Source: Oceanobacillus jeddahensis (GTDB lineage Bacteria; Bacillota; Bacilli; Bacillales; Amphibacillaceae). From it: DNA of 64,000 bases. The number at the start of each line of letters is the position of its first letter. Within the stretch, counting starts at the first letter, position 1. Below the pieces are notes generated by a model that saw only the letters and a list, made by a program, of their open reading frames with translations, searched no databases and was not told where the DNA came from. Below, piece by piece: positions 9,139 to 17,240 of the stretch. The stretch spans positions 645,121-709,120 of the forward strand of contig NZ_CCDM010000003.1 in assembly GCF_000750635.1 (NCBI RefSeq). Direction: 5' to 3'. The translations under genes and the position numbers were made by a program.

Positions 9139-9173
9139 CTGGAGGCGCGGAAAACCGCAACCTCCAATGACTT
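9139..9173. repeat. Unassigned hairpin between luxS and the dipeptidase gene
   Basis: CTGGAGG CGCGG AAAA CCGC AACCTCCA forms a stem interrupted by a small bulge, without a U-run on either strand. It lies downstream of luxS, so it may protect the 3' end or be a weak terminator. Confidence 0.4.
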
Positions 9174-9200
9174 AGTTATACAACTGCTCTTATTGACTGA

Positions 9201-9662
9201 TTAAAATACTTCATGCCAGCCATCTTTATGTTTCAACATTTCTTCAGCTATTTCCTTGGCTCCTTCTAAGCTGTGATTCGCTGCCCATCCACATTGAACT
9301 TCATTACATGCCGGAACCTCTGTTGCTTCTAATACATCTTTTAATGTCTTTTCCGTCATTTCCAGTACTTCATCATAATTGTCATGATTAATTAAAGAAA
9401 GATAAAATCCAGTTTGGCATCCCATTGGCCCAATATCTAATACGGCATCTGAATGATTACGAATATTTTCTGCCATTAAATGTTCCAAAGAATGCAGTCC
9501 GTCCATTTCCATATGCGCTTTATTGGGTTGTTTAAAACGAATATCATATTTATGCACTTTATCTCCGTTCGCGCCTTCTGTTACACCTACGAGACGTACA
9601 TAAGGAGCTTTTACTTTTGTATGATCTAAATTAAAACTTTCCACATTCAATTTTTGAGACAT
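9201..9662 (-). CDS. luxS: S-ribosylhomocysteine lyase (autoinducer-2 synthase)
   Basis: A 153-residue enzyme that splits S-ribosylhomocysteine into homocysteine and DPD, the precursor of AI-2, as part of the activated methyl cycle. The metal site is complete: His57 and His61 in HSLEH, with the general base Glu60, and Cys124 in [12 protein letters not shown]. The catalytic Cys82 is in PMGCQTGF. The gene stands alone, away from the mtnN/mccAB context. GAAAGGAAG precedes the ATG. Length and motifs are those of the family. Confidence 0.98.
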   Translation of the reverse strand: MSQKLNVESFNLDHTKVKAPYVRLVGVTEGANGDKVHKYDIRFKQPNKAHMEMDGLHSLEHLMAENIRNHSDAVLDIGPMGCQTGFYLSLINHDNYDEVLEMTEKTLKDVLEATEVPACNEVQCGWAANHSLEGAKEIAEEMLKHKDGWHEVF

Positions 9663-9807
9663 CTTGTAAAACTTCCTTTCTTTTTAAACTTTGTGAGGTA
9701 TAGTTTCTTTTTTAATCATACATGAAAAAACCTTGTAAGAAAAGAAGTGAACCTTCACAAGACATAGAGTGAAATGACTATGCCATCCCACATTTTTCAC
9801 GAAAAAA

Positions 9808-9847
9808 TAAAAATCCAATTCTTTGATGAAAAGAAATTGGATTTTTA
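9808..9847. terminator. Terminator downstream of the yhcN-like gene
   Basis: AAAAATCCAATTCTTT and the matching AAGAAATTGGATTTTT form a stem with U-runs in both directions. It follows the minus-strand lipoprotein gene. Confidence 0.75.
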
Positions 9848-9892
9848 TCAAATTAAATTGTAGAAAGAGGAGATTCGTCATATTACCGTGTC

Positions 9893-10456
9893 TTATCTGC
9901 CATCCGGGAAAACACGGTCAATCATGCTGCCAATTTGGTCAAAGAAACCTTCAACCGGGCGGCCGTTATCCATATCATTTACATATCTGTCCGCCAAGTC
10001 TAAAAAGTCTGGATTAGATGTGACATAAACATTATCGATGGATGAATCAACAGAACGAACAATATCTGCAATTTCATTTTTTACATCATCTGTAATTTCC
10101 ATTCCATCTTCATTTCTTGCATTATCATTATTATCTATATCTAAGTTAGCTCCAACATATGCATTATTGTCTGTTGTTAAGACATAAGCATGATCAATGT
10201 TACCCATTTCATCCGTAATTCTTTCTGCTGCTTCTTTAGATACACTGTAATCTGCATTATTACGGTCGGCATCTCTTTCTAACATTTGGCCACGATTCTC
10301 ATCTCTTGCGTTGTCATTAATATTTTGCCCTTGATAACGTGTCGGTTCCACATTTCCATCCGGGTTATTGGAACCCGTATCATCATTATTCGTATTTTGA
10401 CAAGCAACTAAGACCATCATAAGAACGGTTAAAACCGTAAATAAACGTATTTTCAT
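9893..10456 (-). CDS. yhcN: YhcN/YlaJ-family sporulation lipoprotein
   Basis: About 187 residues with a lipoprotein signal peptide ending in the lipobox LVAC. The mature part starts with an Asn/Asp-rich linker and continues into the YhcN/YlaJ domain (YVGANLDIDNN, then IVRSVDSSIDNVYVTSNPDF). Family members are made in the forespore and found in the spore inner membrane. An ATG at 10460-10462 is only 1 nt from the AAGGAGG and is too close; the second ATG at 10454-10456 is spaced 7 nt and is preferred. The exact molecular role in spores is not established. Confidence 0.85.
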   Translation of the reverse strand: MKIRLFTVLTVLMMVLVACQNTNNDDTGSNNPDGNVEPTRYQGQNINDNARDENRGQMLERDADRNNADYSVSKEAAERITDEMGNIDHAYVLTTDNNAYVGANLDIDNNDNARNEDGMEITDDVKNEIADIVRSVDSSIDNVYVTSNPDFLDLADRYVNDMDNGRPVEGFFDQIGSMIDRVFPDGR

Positions 10457-10674
10457 TTTCATTCCTCCTTACCTATTTGCCTTTATTATGGATAGGCAGG
10501 TAAGGATTTATGCATAAAGAAAACGTTAATTTATGGAAGTCAGACCATGAAAGTAGTAGAGATATTTATGGAACAATGGAGAAGATATACATGAGGATCT
10601 TCTCATTGCGCTACAAAATGTCATTTGCCTTTTATTCCATACAGAATTCCTTCTTATATAAAGGAGTGAAAACG

Positions 10675-10911
10675 TTGACACCTGACTATGACAAAGCTTT
10701 ATACTACACGATATGGGGACAGTGGGACAATTTATTCATATTAATGTCGCGGACAAATGATGATTTACTCGCTAAAAAAATTGAGCACTTTCTTTATGCT
10801 TATCACCATTCCTCCAATCAAAAGTTTGTCGATCAATCGCATAACACACTGCTTTATTATTTAGAGCATGCTCTTCAGTTTAGCAGTCCATGGATGTATG
10901 AACTTGAATAA
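10675..10911 (+). CDS. yhdB: YhdB-like protein of unknown function
   Basis: A 78-residue protein starting with TTG at 10675, spaced 5-8 nt from AAAGGAGTG. The reading frame is open back to 10510, but those 55 codons have no ribosome binding site and look non-coding. DYDKALYYTIWGQWDNLFIL and RTNDDLLAKKIEHFLYAYH match the conserved core of B. subtilis YhdB, a short acidic protein of unknown function. The small size and lack of signal sequence suggest a cytoplasmic protein. Function unknown. Confidence 0.75.
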   Translation: MTPDYDKALYYTIWGQWDNLFILMSRTNDDLLAKKIEHFLYAYHHSSNQKFVDQSHNTLLYYLEHALQFSSPWMYELE

Positions 10912-11047
10912 TTTTACCGCGCTGTAGAAAGCAGCTGTCTGTCAAGGCTGGACTGACTTACATCTGCTTTTTGCAGCCTTATTTTGTACCTGAGCTTCTA
11001 CTTCAAGTTACTACTCGTCGGAACAAGACCTAGTTACATGGAACTTT

Positions 11048-11911
11048 CTAAATTGACTCATCTTGTTGATCCTCTTCATCCTCGGCAACATCATCCATTA
11101 ATACATTATCTTCCAGCTTCATTGGTATTTTTTCTTGTTCTATAGAACGGCCGGTATCTGAATCAGACTCTTCTTCATCATAAAAAAAATCAATAATAGC
11201 ACGATCATCTGAGTCTGTCATATTAAATTGCACTTGTTCTATATCAACATTACGATTTGCCAATTCTCTAGCCATCACTTCATTCATTGATTTGTTTTTA
11301 TTTTGCGCAAGTTCGCGAATCTCACCTGGAATAACTATAGTTGCAACCTCCCAATCAGGAAGAGATGCTATGTAAGGATCAATTTCTGCAATAAGCTCTC
11401 TGGGGGCACCATTTTGGTTTTCACAACTTATTCCTACAATCATTGTTTTACGATCTGCCAAACCTTGATCTTCACTTTCATTAACAATATTTGTTACAAC
11501 AGAACTGATCGATTGATCATGAATATTGTTTACTTCTTCTATTAGTTGATCCGCAGATTCATTGATCGCATTGATATCTGTAACGACTAAGTCATCATTC
11601 AATTCTAATTCGATACTAGGGTTAATATCAATGGCAACATAAGCGTGTGTCGTTGCGTTATCCGTCCCTTGGAGCAGAGGGAAACAGAAAATTATGAGAG
11701 TCAAAATAAAAAGAATTGCTGATAACCTTATAGCTATAGGAGTCTTGTCCCAATATTTCCTCCGTCTGGTATTTCCAGATAGAGGCTGATAAATCACTTC
11801 TTCTCCAAGTTCTGCATGCTCTGTTATAATAATTCCCTTTTCAAAACTGCCATCTTTTGTAAGCAAGATGGCATACTTGCGATGGAATTCCATCACAATT
11901 CCTTTTTTCAT
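11048..11911 (-). CDS. rsgI: Anti-sigma-I factor RsgI
   Basis: A 287-residue single-pass membrane anti-sigma factor that holds SigI at the membrane. The N-terminal RsgI domain (MKKGIVMEFHRKYAILLTKD) is cytoplasmic, one membrane segment lies near residues 62-80, and an extracytoplasmic part begins with the YVAIDINPSIELELN segment typical of the family. The C-terminus is acidic and carries no carbohydrate-binding module, as in Bacillus rather than cellulolytic clostridia. Its ATG overlaps the sigI stop by 4 bp, so the two are coupled. In B. subtilis the system responds to heat and envelope stress. Confidence 0.93.
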   Translation of the reverse strand: MKKGIVMEFHRKYAILLTKDGSFEKGIIITEHAELGEEVIYQPLSGNTRRRKYWDKTPIAIRLSAILFILTLIIFCFPLLQGTDNATTHAYVAIDINPSIELELNDDLVVTDINAINESADQLIEEVNNIHDQSISSVVTNIVNESEDQGLADRKTMIVGISCENQNGAPRELIAEIDPYIASLPDWEVATIVIPGEIRELAQNKNKSMNEVMARELANRNVDIEQVQFNMTDSDDRAIIDFFYDEEESDSDTGRSIEQEKIPMKLEDNVLMDDVAEDEEDQQDESI

Positions 11912-12651
11912 TCTTTCACATCCTTGAGGTAATCCTTAAGGTAGTCCTTAAGATAAGCATATTCACTGCTCAGCACAATAAAAATAGCTATAATAAATTT
12001 GCGATTTCGTTCCAATGTTTTTTTACTTACTTCTACTTTCATTAATAATTTTTTGATTGGCAGCTTCTTTTTACGATGGACATACTCACTTAACTGACTA
12101 TCCTGATATAAAATATAAGCTACCTGCACGGCGGATTCTCTGGCATCTTTATGTTTAGGAGAAACCTTTGTCAGCTCTTCCAATGTAAGCCGATATGCCT
12201 TTAATTTTTCTTTGAATAAATTAATTTCTTCTCTTCTCTTGGTATTCTCTGCTTCTATTTGATGTTTTTCTTTTGCTGCAGCAATAACAAGCGGGTTTTC
12301 CATCTGCTCTTCTTCATGTATTTCATCTAAAGATAAGAGATTTGGGCGCTTTTGATGATAACGGATATAATCAATTACTTTTCTTTTCACTACAAGTTTT
12401 GCAAAAGATAGGAATGAACTGCCTTTATCCGGTTCATAAGAAAAAATAGCATCATTAAAAGCCATTAATCCAACACTAAATTCGTCGTCCTTTTTAGGGT
12501 CAATATATCGTTTACAAACCTCTGAAACACACTTAGCAATAAACGGCTTATAGGTCTGAAGGAGTTCGTTTTGTAACACGATGTTACCTTCCTGAATTGC
12601 TTCAATTTTTTCTTCAATAGGGGTATCTGCTAATTGCTTGGTCATCATCAT
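11908..12651 (-). CDS. sigI: RNA polymerase sigma factor SigI
   Basis: A 247-residue alternative sigma factor. Region 2 is visible as DDEFSVGLMAFNDAIFSYEP and FLSFAKLVVKRKVIDYIRYH (about residues 55-100), followed by the SigI-specific C-terminal helix-turn-helix in place of a standard sigma-70 region 4. Three ATG codons lie in a row behind AGGGGGAG; the first is used here. It is the first gene of the sigI-rsgI operon. SigI proteins are usually autoregulated, but I could not find a convincing sigma-I promoter at normal spacing upstream. Confidence 0.93.
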   Translation of the reverse strand: MMMTKQLADTPIEEKIEAIQEGNIVLQNELLQTYKPFIAKCVSEVCKRYIDPKKDDEFSVGLMAFNDAIFSYEPDKGSSFLSFAKLVVKRKVIDYIRYHQKRPNLLSLDEIHEEEQMENPLVIAAAKEKHQIEAENTKRREEINLFKEKLKAYRLTLEELTKVSPKHKDARESAVQVAYILYQDSQLSEYVHRKKKLPIKKLLMKVEVSKKTLERNRKFIIAIFIVLSSEYAYLKDYLKDYLKDVKE

Positions 12652-13087
12652 TTGCTAACTCCCCCTAACATTATATAATTCGAAGTCATTTTTATTTTTT
12701 CGGGTTTAAAATCTATATTTATAAAATAATTTGTTTTATTTTCTATTTTCATATCAAATAATCTCCATTTTTTCGTTCTTATTCGTTATATTAGTTAACG
12801 TAAATTAATTCATTTCATAGCAATAAAAATCTATTTTATTGGTTATTTATATACAGATCATTTTAGCCTGTACACATAATACTACCCTATATCCAGAGTG
12901 GTTACTATCACAAATGAATAACATTTCATTTAAATTAATATGACGAAAATCGATATTTTTGTAAAACAAACCCGAAATATGCTGAAGTTTGTAAAGAAAA
13001 CGTTGAATGAAGTGATAAAGAACGTTAGAAAAACTATGTATTCACTCGTCTTTAACTTGCACATGGATGTGCTGACTTCAACGTTCC
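12652..13087. other. AT-rich intergenic region upstream of sigI
   Basis: A gene-free stretch of about 435 bp, very AT-rich near 12690-12920. It must hold the sigI promoter. Open frames here lack ribosome binding sites and look accidental. Confidence 0.5.
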
Positions 13088-13169
13088 CACAAGGACGTGG
13101 GGAACTTAGTTGAAGTTCCTTTAAATACATCGTTTTTCTTATACTTTCCTATCGTGTAAAAAATACATT
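13088..13169 (+). repeat. Repeat family R3, short copy
   Basis: The stretch CACAAGGACGTGGGGAAC, GAAGTTCCTTTAAAT and TATACTTTCCTATCGTG is found again at 24997-25140, and its right end at 7456. Here GGAACTT and AAGTTCC form a perfect 7-bp stem. The 25 kb copy carries about 60 extra bases between CATCGTTTTT and ATACTTTCC. Confidence 0.7.
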
Positions 13170-13207
13170 CCACCTTTATCATTGATGGACAAGGGTGAAA
13201 TGCATTT
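13158..13207 (-). terminator. Terminator of the PRC-barrel gene
   Basis: On the minus strand AAATGCATTTCACCCTT pairs with AAAGGTGGAATGTATTTTTT, ending in a U-run. The U-run side is shared with the end of the R3 repeat. Confidence 0.7.
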
Positions 13208-13222
13208 CTTTATGAAATCAGC

Positions 13223-13942
13223 TTATGAATGATTTAAATGGTGAAACACTTCATCATTATTTTTAAACGGAGTGACCTGCTCCAGTCCTTGTACGGAATC
13301 ATCTAAATACAAATCTTCCTCAAACCAATCTACCGATGTAACTTGATCAGTCCGGTATAAATATAAGCTATTTTCCACGTAGCTTTCATTACTATTTACT
13401 ACAAGGTATTGTATTTTCCCATCCTCCGTTAAAATGATATTATCGACGATGCCAATTTTCCCGTCTTTTGCATGTACTTTAAAAGACATGAATTCTTCCA
13501 TGCTTCTTAAATTATCAGATGTAATATCCGGTGCAGCTAAATCCGGTTCCGGGGGCACGTTGGTATTTTGCAGTTTCCCGTCCCCTGTCGTTACGGGGCC
13601 GTGATCAGAATCTAAAACAGCATTTTCCTTATAACTGTTCCAGCCAAAATAATCTAATACAGCTCCCTGGTAAGAAGAAATCAGTTCATTGTCTTCCGGC
13701 GCCTTAGGACTTTGGCGTATCGTTTCTTTATCCCTGTCAACTTTAATATATTCTTCTTCTAAGTTAATTTCTTCCTGCACATAAAAAGGCAAAAGGGCTT
13801 TCTTCCCTGGAAGCCACTTTCTTGTATCCACAATAATAAATTGTAGTTCCCAATTATCGTTGAAATATAAATCTTTTAATTTCCCTATTTCTCCGTCTGT
13901 TGCATGAATATTTAAATTTGTTAATGTTGAGCCTAAAAACAT
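13223..13942 (-). CDS. PRC-barrel domain protein (two barrels)
   Basis: A 239-residue soluble protein with two PRC-barrel-like halves: IHATDGEIGKLKDLYFND near the N-terminus and VHAKDGKIGIVDNIILTED near residues 155-175. The start at ATG 13942 has ACGGAGG at good spacing; an upstream in-frame ATG at 13987 has none. PRC barrels occur in RimM, in photosynthetic reaction centres and in many stand-alone bacterial proteins that bind other proteins or RNA. There is no signal peptide, and the role is unknown. The gene is monocistronic with its own terminator. Confidence 0.85.
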   Translation of the reverse strand: MFLGSTLTNLNIHATDGEIGKLKDLYFNDNWELQFIIVDTRKWLPGKKALLPFYVQEEINLEEEYIKVDRDKETIRQSPKAPEDNELISSYQGAVLDYFGWNSYKENAVLDSDHGPVTTGDGKLQNTNVPPEPDLAAPDITSDNLRSMEEFMSFKVHAKDGKIGIVDNIILTEDGKIQYLVVNSNESYVENSLYLYRTDQVTSVDWFEEDLYLDDSVQGLEQVTPFKNNDEVFHHLNHS

Positions 13943-14108
13943 AAAAGCACCTCCGTAAAAGGATTTATTATTAAATACCCTTTTCATCAGATATTAAACT
14001 GCTCTGTTCTATTTGTTATCCATTTTTAACATTTGCCCCTTCTAAAGGGAGAGCTTTCCTGTCCGGAAAAGTGTTTAGAAAAATGCGCATTCTTTACCAT
14101 GTTTATTT

Positions 14109-14924
14109 TTAATGTGTAAAATAATTTATGGGAACAAAAAGGCCAATCCGGCCATGGTCATCGTGATTCAATGTTGCAAAGATTACTCCAATCACATTGC
14201 CTTCCTGATTGATAACAGGGCTGCCGCTATTCCCGCGATATACGGGGGCTCTGATCATCATCACTTCCTCTTCCCAACCAGAAAGCTGCAGTGGACCTAA
14301 TATTGTACCCTCATTGGCAATCCCGTTAAAGAATAATGGATTGCCTATAAAACGGATATAGTCTCCATATTCTGCCTCAGCTGTGTCATCCAAAGTAAGA
14401 TGCGGCAGTCCCTCTCCTTCTACTTCTACAACTGCTAAATCTATCTCTGGCATTTCTTCAACGACTTCCCCTTGAAATAACCCTTCTTCCGGAAAAGCAA
14501 CAGTTACTGTCTGATCATCTTCAATGACATGATGATTTGTTAAAATGGTACCGTCGTCAGAAATAGCAAATCCTGTTCCTCTACCATCATTTGTTTCAAT
14601 TACTACGACAGCTTCTTTGTAGGCTGCCACTTGTTCATCTTGAGACAGACGGCTGGATGCTTGCAGAAAATCAACAGCAGGAACCGAAATCACTCTCGGA
14701 AATAAGGAAAGGACATAAAACGTCATAGCAACAGCTATCAGAATCGGAATAATCTTTGAAATCCGCCGCTTCTTTTTCGGTTTTTGTTCTTCCGCGCAGG
14801 CCCTCTCTAACGCATCAGCCCTTGCCTTCATAACCAGTTCATGCATTTCCTCATCATCTATATTTTCTATTAAATCCTCGTCTACATGATTTTTTGTTTC
14901 CTGTTGGTCATCTTGCTCTTTCAA
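14109..14924 (-). CDS. Membrane-anchored trypsin-like (HtrA-type) serine protease
   Basis: About 271 residues: an acidic cytoplasmic N-terminus, a basic patch (KPKKKRRISK), one membrane segment near residues 60-80, then a trypsin-like domain outside the cell. The catalytic triad is visible: His in NHHVIED, Asp in EIDLAVVE and Ser in GNSGSPV. There is no PDZ domain, unlike HtrA, HtrB and HtrC, so it is a short relative. The best start is TTG at 14924, with AGGGGG about 8 nt before it; the ATG six codons earlier lacks one. Substrates are unknown; a role in surface protein quality control is inferred. Confidence 0.85.
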   Translation of the reverse strand: MKEQDDQQETKNHVDEDLIENIDDEEMHELVMKARADALERACAEEQKPKKKRRISKIIPILIAVAMTFYVLSLFPRVISVPAVDFLQASSRLSQDEQVAAYKEAVVVIETNDGRGTGFAISDDGTILTNHHVIEDDQTVTVAFPEEGLFQGEVVEEMPEIDLAVVEVEGEGLPHLTLDDTAEAEYGDYIRFIGNPLFFNGIANEGTILGPLQLSGWEEEVMMIRAPVYRGNSGSPVINQEGNVIGVIFATLNHDDHGRIGLFVPINYFTH

Positions 14925-15147
14925 TCTCCAGCCCCCTTTCATTTCTCAGAAAGATTTAAACGTTCGCTTGTCTTTTTATAAATGGATCATTTTCTCATAC
15001 TTTTGTATTTTTATAAGATAATTTTATTTTTCACTAAACCATTGCCTTCCTTTTATTTTAACAAATATCCATTGAAACAGCCTTTCTTTTCTATTTTAGA
15101 ACAGACTTATATTTGCTTATTCCTCTCCGTATAATTTCCGAAAGCGC

Positions 15148-15187
15148 AAAACCCATATCCTCCTAAATTCAAAAGGATATGGGCTTT
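15148..15187. terminator. Terminator of bmrCD
   Basis: AAAACCCATATCCTCCT pairs with AAAGGATATGGGCTTTT, giving U-runs on both strands, directly after the bmrD stop on the minus strand. Confidence 0.8.
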
Positions 15188-15203
15188 TACTTCTTGATTC
15201 TGC

Positions 15204-17228
15204 TTAGACACTGACTTTCAACGAACCCTGCTGCATTTGATACATTTGATAATATGAGCCGCGCTCTGTAATCAATGTATCATGATTTCCCTGCTCAATA
15301 ATCTTTCCATTATCCAGAACAATAATTTGATCTGCCTGCTGAATGGTCGATAACCGATGGGCTATGACAAGTGTGGTTCTGCCTTGTTTTAGCACCTCTA
15401 ACGCATGTTGGATCAGCAGCTCTGTTTCCGTATCAATATTTGCTGTCGCTTCATCTAAGATAAGAATAGATGGATCGAAAGCAAGTGCTCTTGCAAATGA
15501 AATTAATTGTCTTTCCCCTAAGGAATAGGTTGATCCGTTTTCTGTTACTTTTTCATCATAACCGTTTGGCAGTTTTTCAATAAAACGATCTGCACCAACC
15601 GCTTTTAATGCAGCAATCGCTGTGTCCCGCGTTATTTTTTCATCATGCATTGTCACATTGCTAAGAATCGTTCCGGAGAATAGAAACGGGTCTTGAAGTA
15701 CAATTCCCATATGACTGCGCACCTGCTGCCTCGATAAGGATAACGTATCCATGCCATCGATGGTAATGCTCCCCTTCTGCGGGTCATAAAAGCGGAACAG
15801 TAAATTCATAATCGAACTTTTCCCGGAACCGGTGTGTCCTACAAACGCAGTGGTTTGCCCCGCCTTCACCTGAAAAGAAATATCTTTTAAGACATACTCA
15901 TCATTTTGATAAGCAAAAGAGACATGGTCGAAGGAAATGGTTCCTTTGTATTTATCAATTTCTCGATTATCCGTCTCTTCAGCCGGCTGATCTAACAACT
16001 CAAATACTCTGCTGCCTGCGACTCTTGCCTGTTCAATTAACGGAAGTTGATTCACTATATCTGTTACCGGCTCAAACAGCCGGTTAATATAATCGACAAA
16101 GGCATAAAGGACACCGATCGAAATCACACTCGTCATATCAAAAGAGGAGGTTCCAAAATACCAGATAAAAGCAACAAATGTCACATTTCGAAACACCGTA
16201 ACTAAGTTATAGGATGTTAACGCACTTAAACGGATTAATTTCTTCTGAAACGTATAATTCCGGTTATTTAATACTTCAAAATCCTTTGTTATTGCTTTTT
16301 CTTTATTGAAAGCTTGAATTATTGGCATACCTTGAATAGCCTCATTGATATTCCCGTTAATTTGACTGATTGTTTTTCGAATTACCCGGTTGTATTTACC
16401 GCCAAAATATTTATAAAGCCTCATCCAGCCATATAATAATGGAATAACTAGTAAACAGAGTGCTGCAAGCTGCGGATCTAAAATAAACAAAGCAACAAAG
16501 ATTCCAGCCATATAAATGAGACTGGTCACGACAATCGATAAGACACGCTCGTATAAATCACGAATCGCTTCTGTATCATTGGTGATTCTCGCGACGATAG
16601 TGCCTGCCGGCTGATCAATATAATAATTAATCGGCAGCCGTTCTGTGTGCGCAAATAAATCGGTCCGCATCTGCTTTACAACCTGGTTGGCAGACTTTTG
16701 CAATAAAAATGTCTGATAAAACTGAAAAACACCTGCTATAACTAATAAAACCATATATAATATCAATAAACCAATAATTGGTGTTTTCTCCGGTTCAAAA
16801 AATGGATATGCTTGTTGAACAGTTAATCGCTCTCCCTGAGCCTGAACAACTTCATCATTTAGTTCGATCGTAAGTTCACCATTATTTATCTCCCGTTGAC
16901 CGGTCAATGGTAATTCTTCTTCAAATATATAATAGGAAATACCGATTTGTAATAAAGTATACGTATTTCCGGTAAGATTATCATTGTTTTCAATACGATC
17001 CGCCCGCTTTAAAAGTTGTTCGTGGTAAGGGGCAGTTGTATCATCTGCTGTTTCTACAGCCTCCCAATAACCTTCAACCCCGAGAATATGATCGTCTATC
17101 ACCCGTTTAGCAATTAAAGGACCGGCCAACTCTAAAGCAACAGCTATGATTAAACAGATGAGACCAATAATAATTCCTTTTTTATATTTTAAAGCATATT
17201 GAAATAATCGCTTTTCTGTACTCTTCAT
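15204..17228 (-). CDS. bmrD: Heterodimeric ABC multidrug exporter subunit BmrD
   Basis: A 674-residue half transporter: six membrane helices in the first 400 residues, with a long extracellular insertion after helix 1 (about residues 45-135, Glu/Asp-rich) as in B. subtilis BmrD (YheH), then an ATPase domain. Walker A is VGHTGSGKSS and Walker B LILDEAT keeps the catalytic Glu. The signature is degenerate (YSLGERQ instead of LSGGQ). This asymmetry is expected: BmrD supplies the active ATP site together with the intact signature of BmrC. It lies 12 bp after bmrC in one operon. It exports drugs from the membrane. Confidence 0.93.
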   Translation of the reverse strand: MKSTEKRLFQYALKYKKGIIIGLICLIIAVALELAGPLIAKRVIDDHILGVEGYWEAVETADDTTAPYHEQLLKRADRIENNDNLTGNTYTLLQIGISYYIFEEELPLTGQREINNGELTIELNDEVVQAQGERLTVQQAYPFFEPEKTPIIGLLILYMVLLVIAGVFQFYQTFLLQKSANQVVKQMRTDLFAHTERLPINYYIDQPAGTIVARITNDTEAIRDLYERVLSIVVTSLIYMAGIFVALFILDPQLAALCLLVIPLLYGWMRLYKYFGGKYNRVIRKTISQINGNINEAIQGMPIIQAFNKEKAITKDFEVLNNRNYTFQKKLIRLSALTSYNLVTVFRNVTFVAFIWYFGTSSFDMTSVISIGVLYAFVDYINRLFEPVTDIVNQLPLIEQARVAGSRVFELLDQPAEETDNREIDKYKGTISFDHVSFAYQNDEYVLKDISFQVKAGQTTAFVGHTGSGKSSIMNLLFRFYDPQKGSITIDGMDTLSLSRQQVRSHMGIVLQDPFLFSGTILSNVTMHDEKITRDTAIAALKAVGADRFIEKLPNGYDEKVTENGSTYSLGERQLISFARALAFDPSILILDEATANIDTETELLIQHALEVLKQGRTTLVIAHRLSTIQQADQIIVLDNGKIIEQGNHDTLITERGSYYQMYQMQQGSLKVSV

Positions 17229-17240
17229 CTTTACACCTCC

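Noticed and set aside
10510..10674. N-terminal 55-codon extension of the YhdB-like protein
   Set aside because: No ribosome binding site at 10510, while TTG 10675 has AAAGGAG and starts at the conserved core.
12670..12680. TATAAT-like sequence just upstream of sigI as a -10 box
   Set aside because: It is only about 20 bp from the start codon and has no -35 partner; transcription would start inside the ribosome binding site.
12679..12704. CGAA and CCC motifs upstream of sigI as a sigma-I promoter
   Set aside because: On the minus strand CCC and CGAA are present but about 19 bp apart and the -35 is only three C long, which does not fit the usual sigma-I spacing and CCCC element.
12930..13130. 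ORF of 66 codons on the minus strand
   Set aside because: No ribosome binding site; overlaps repeat R3; composition unlike a protein.
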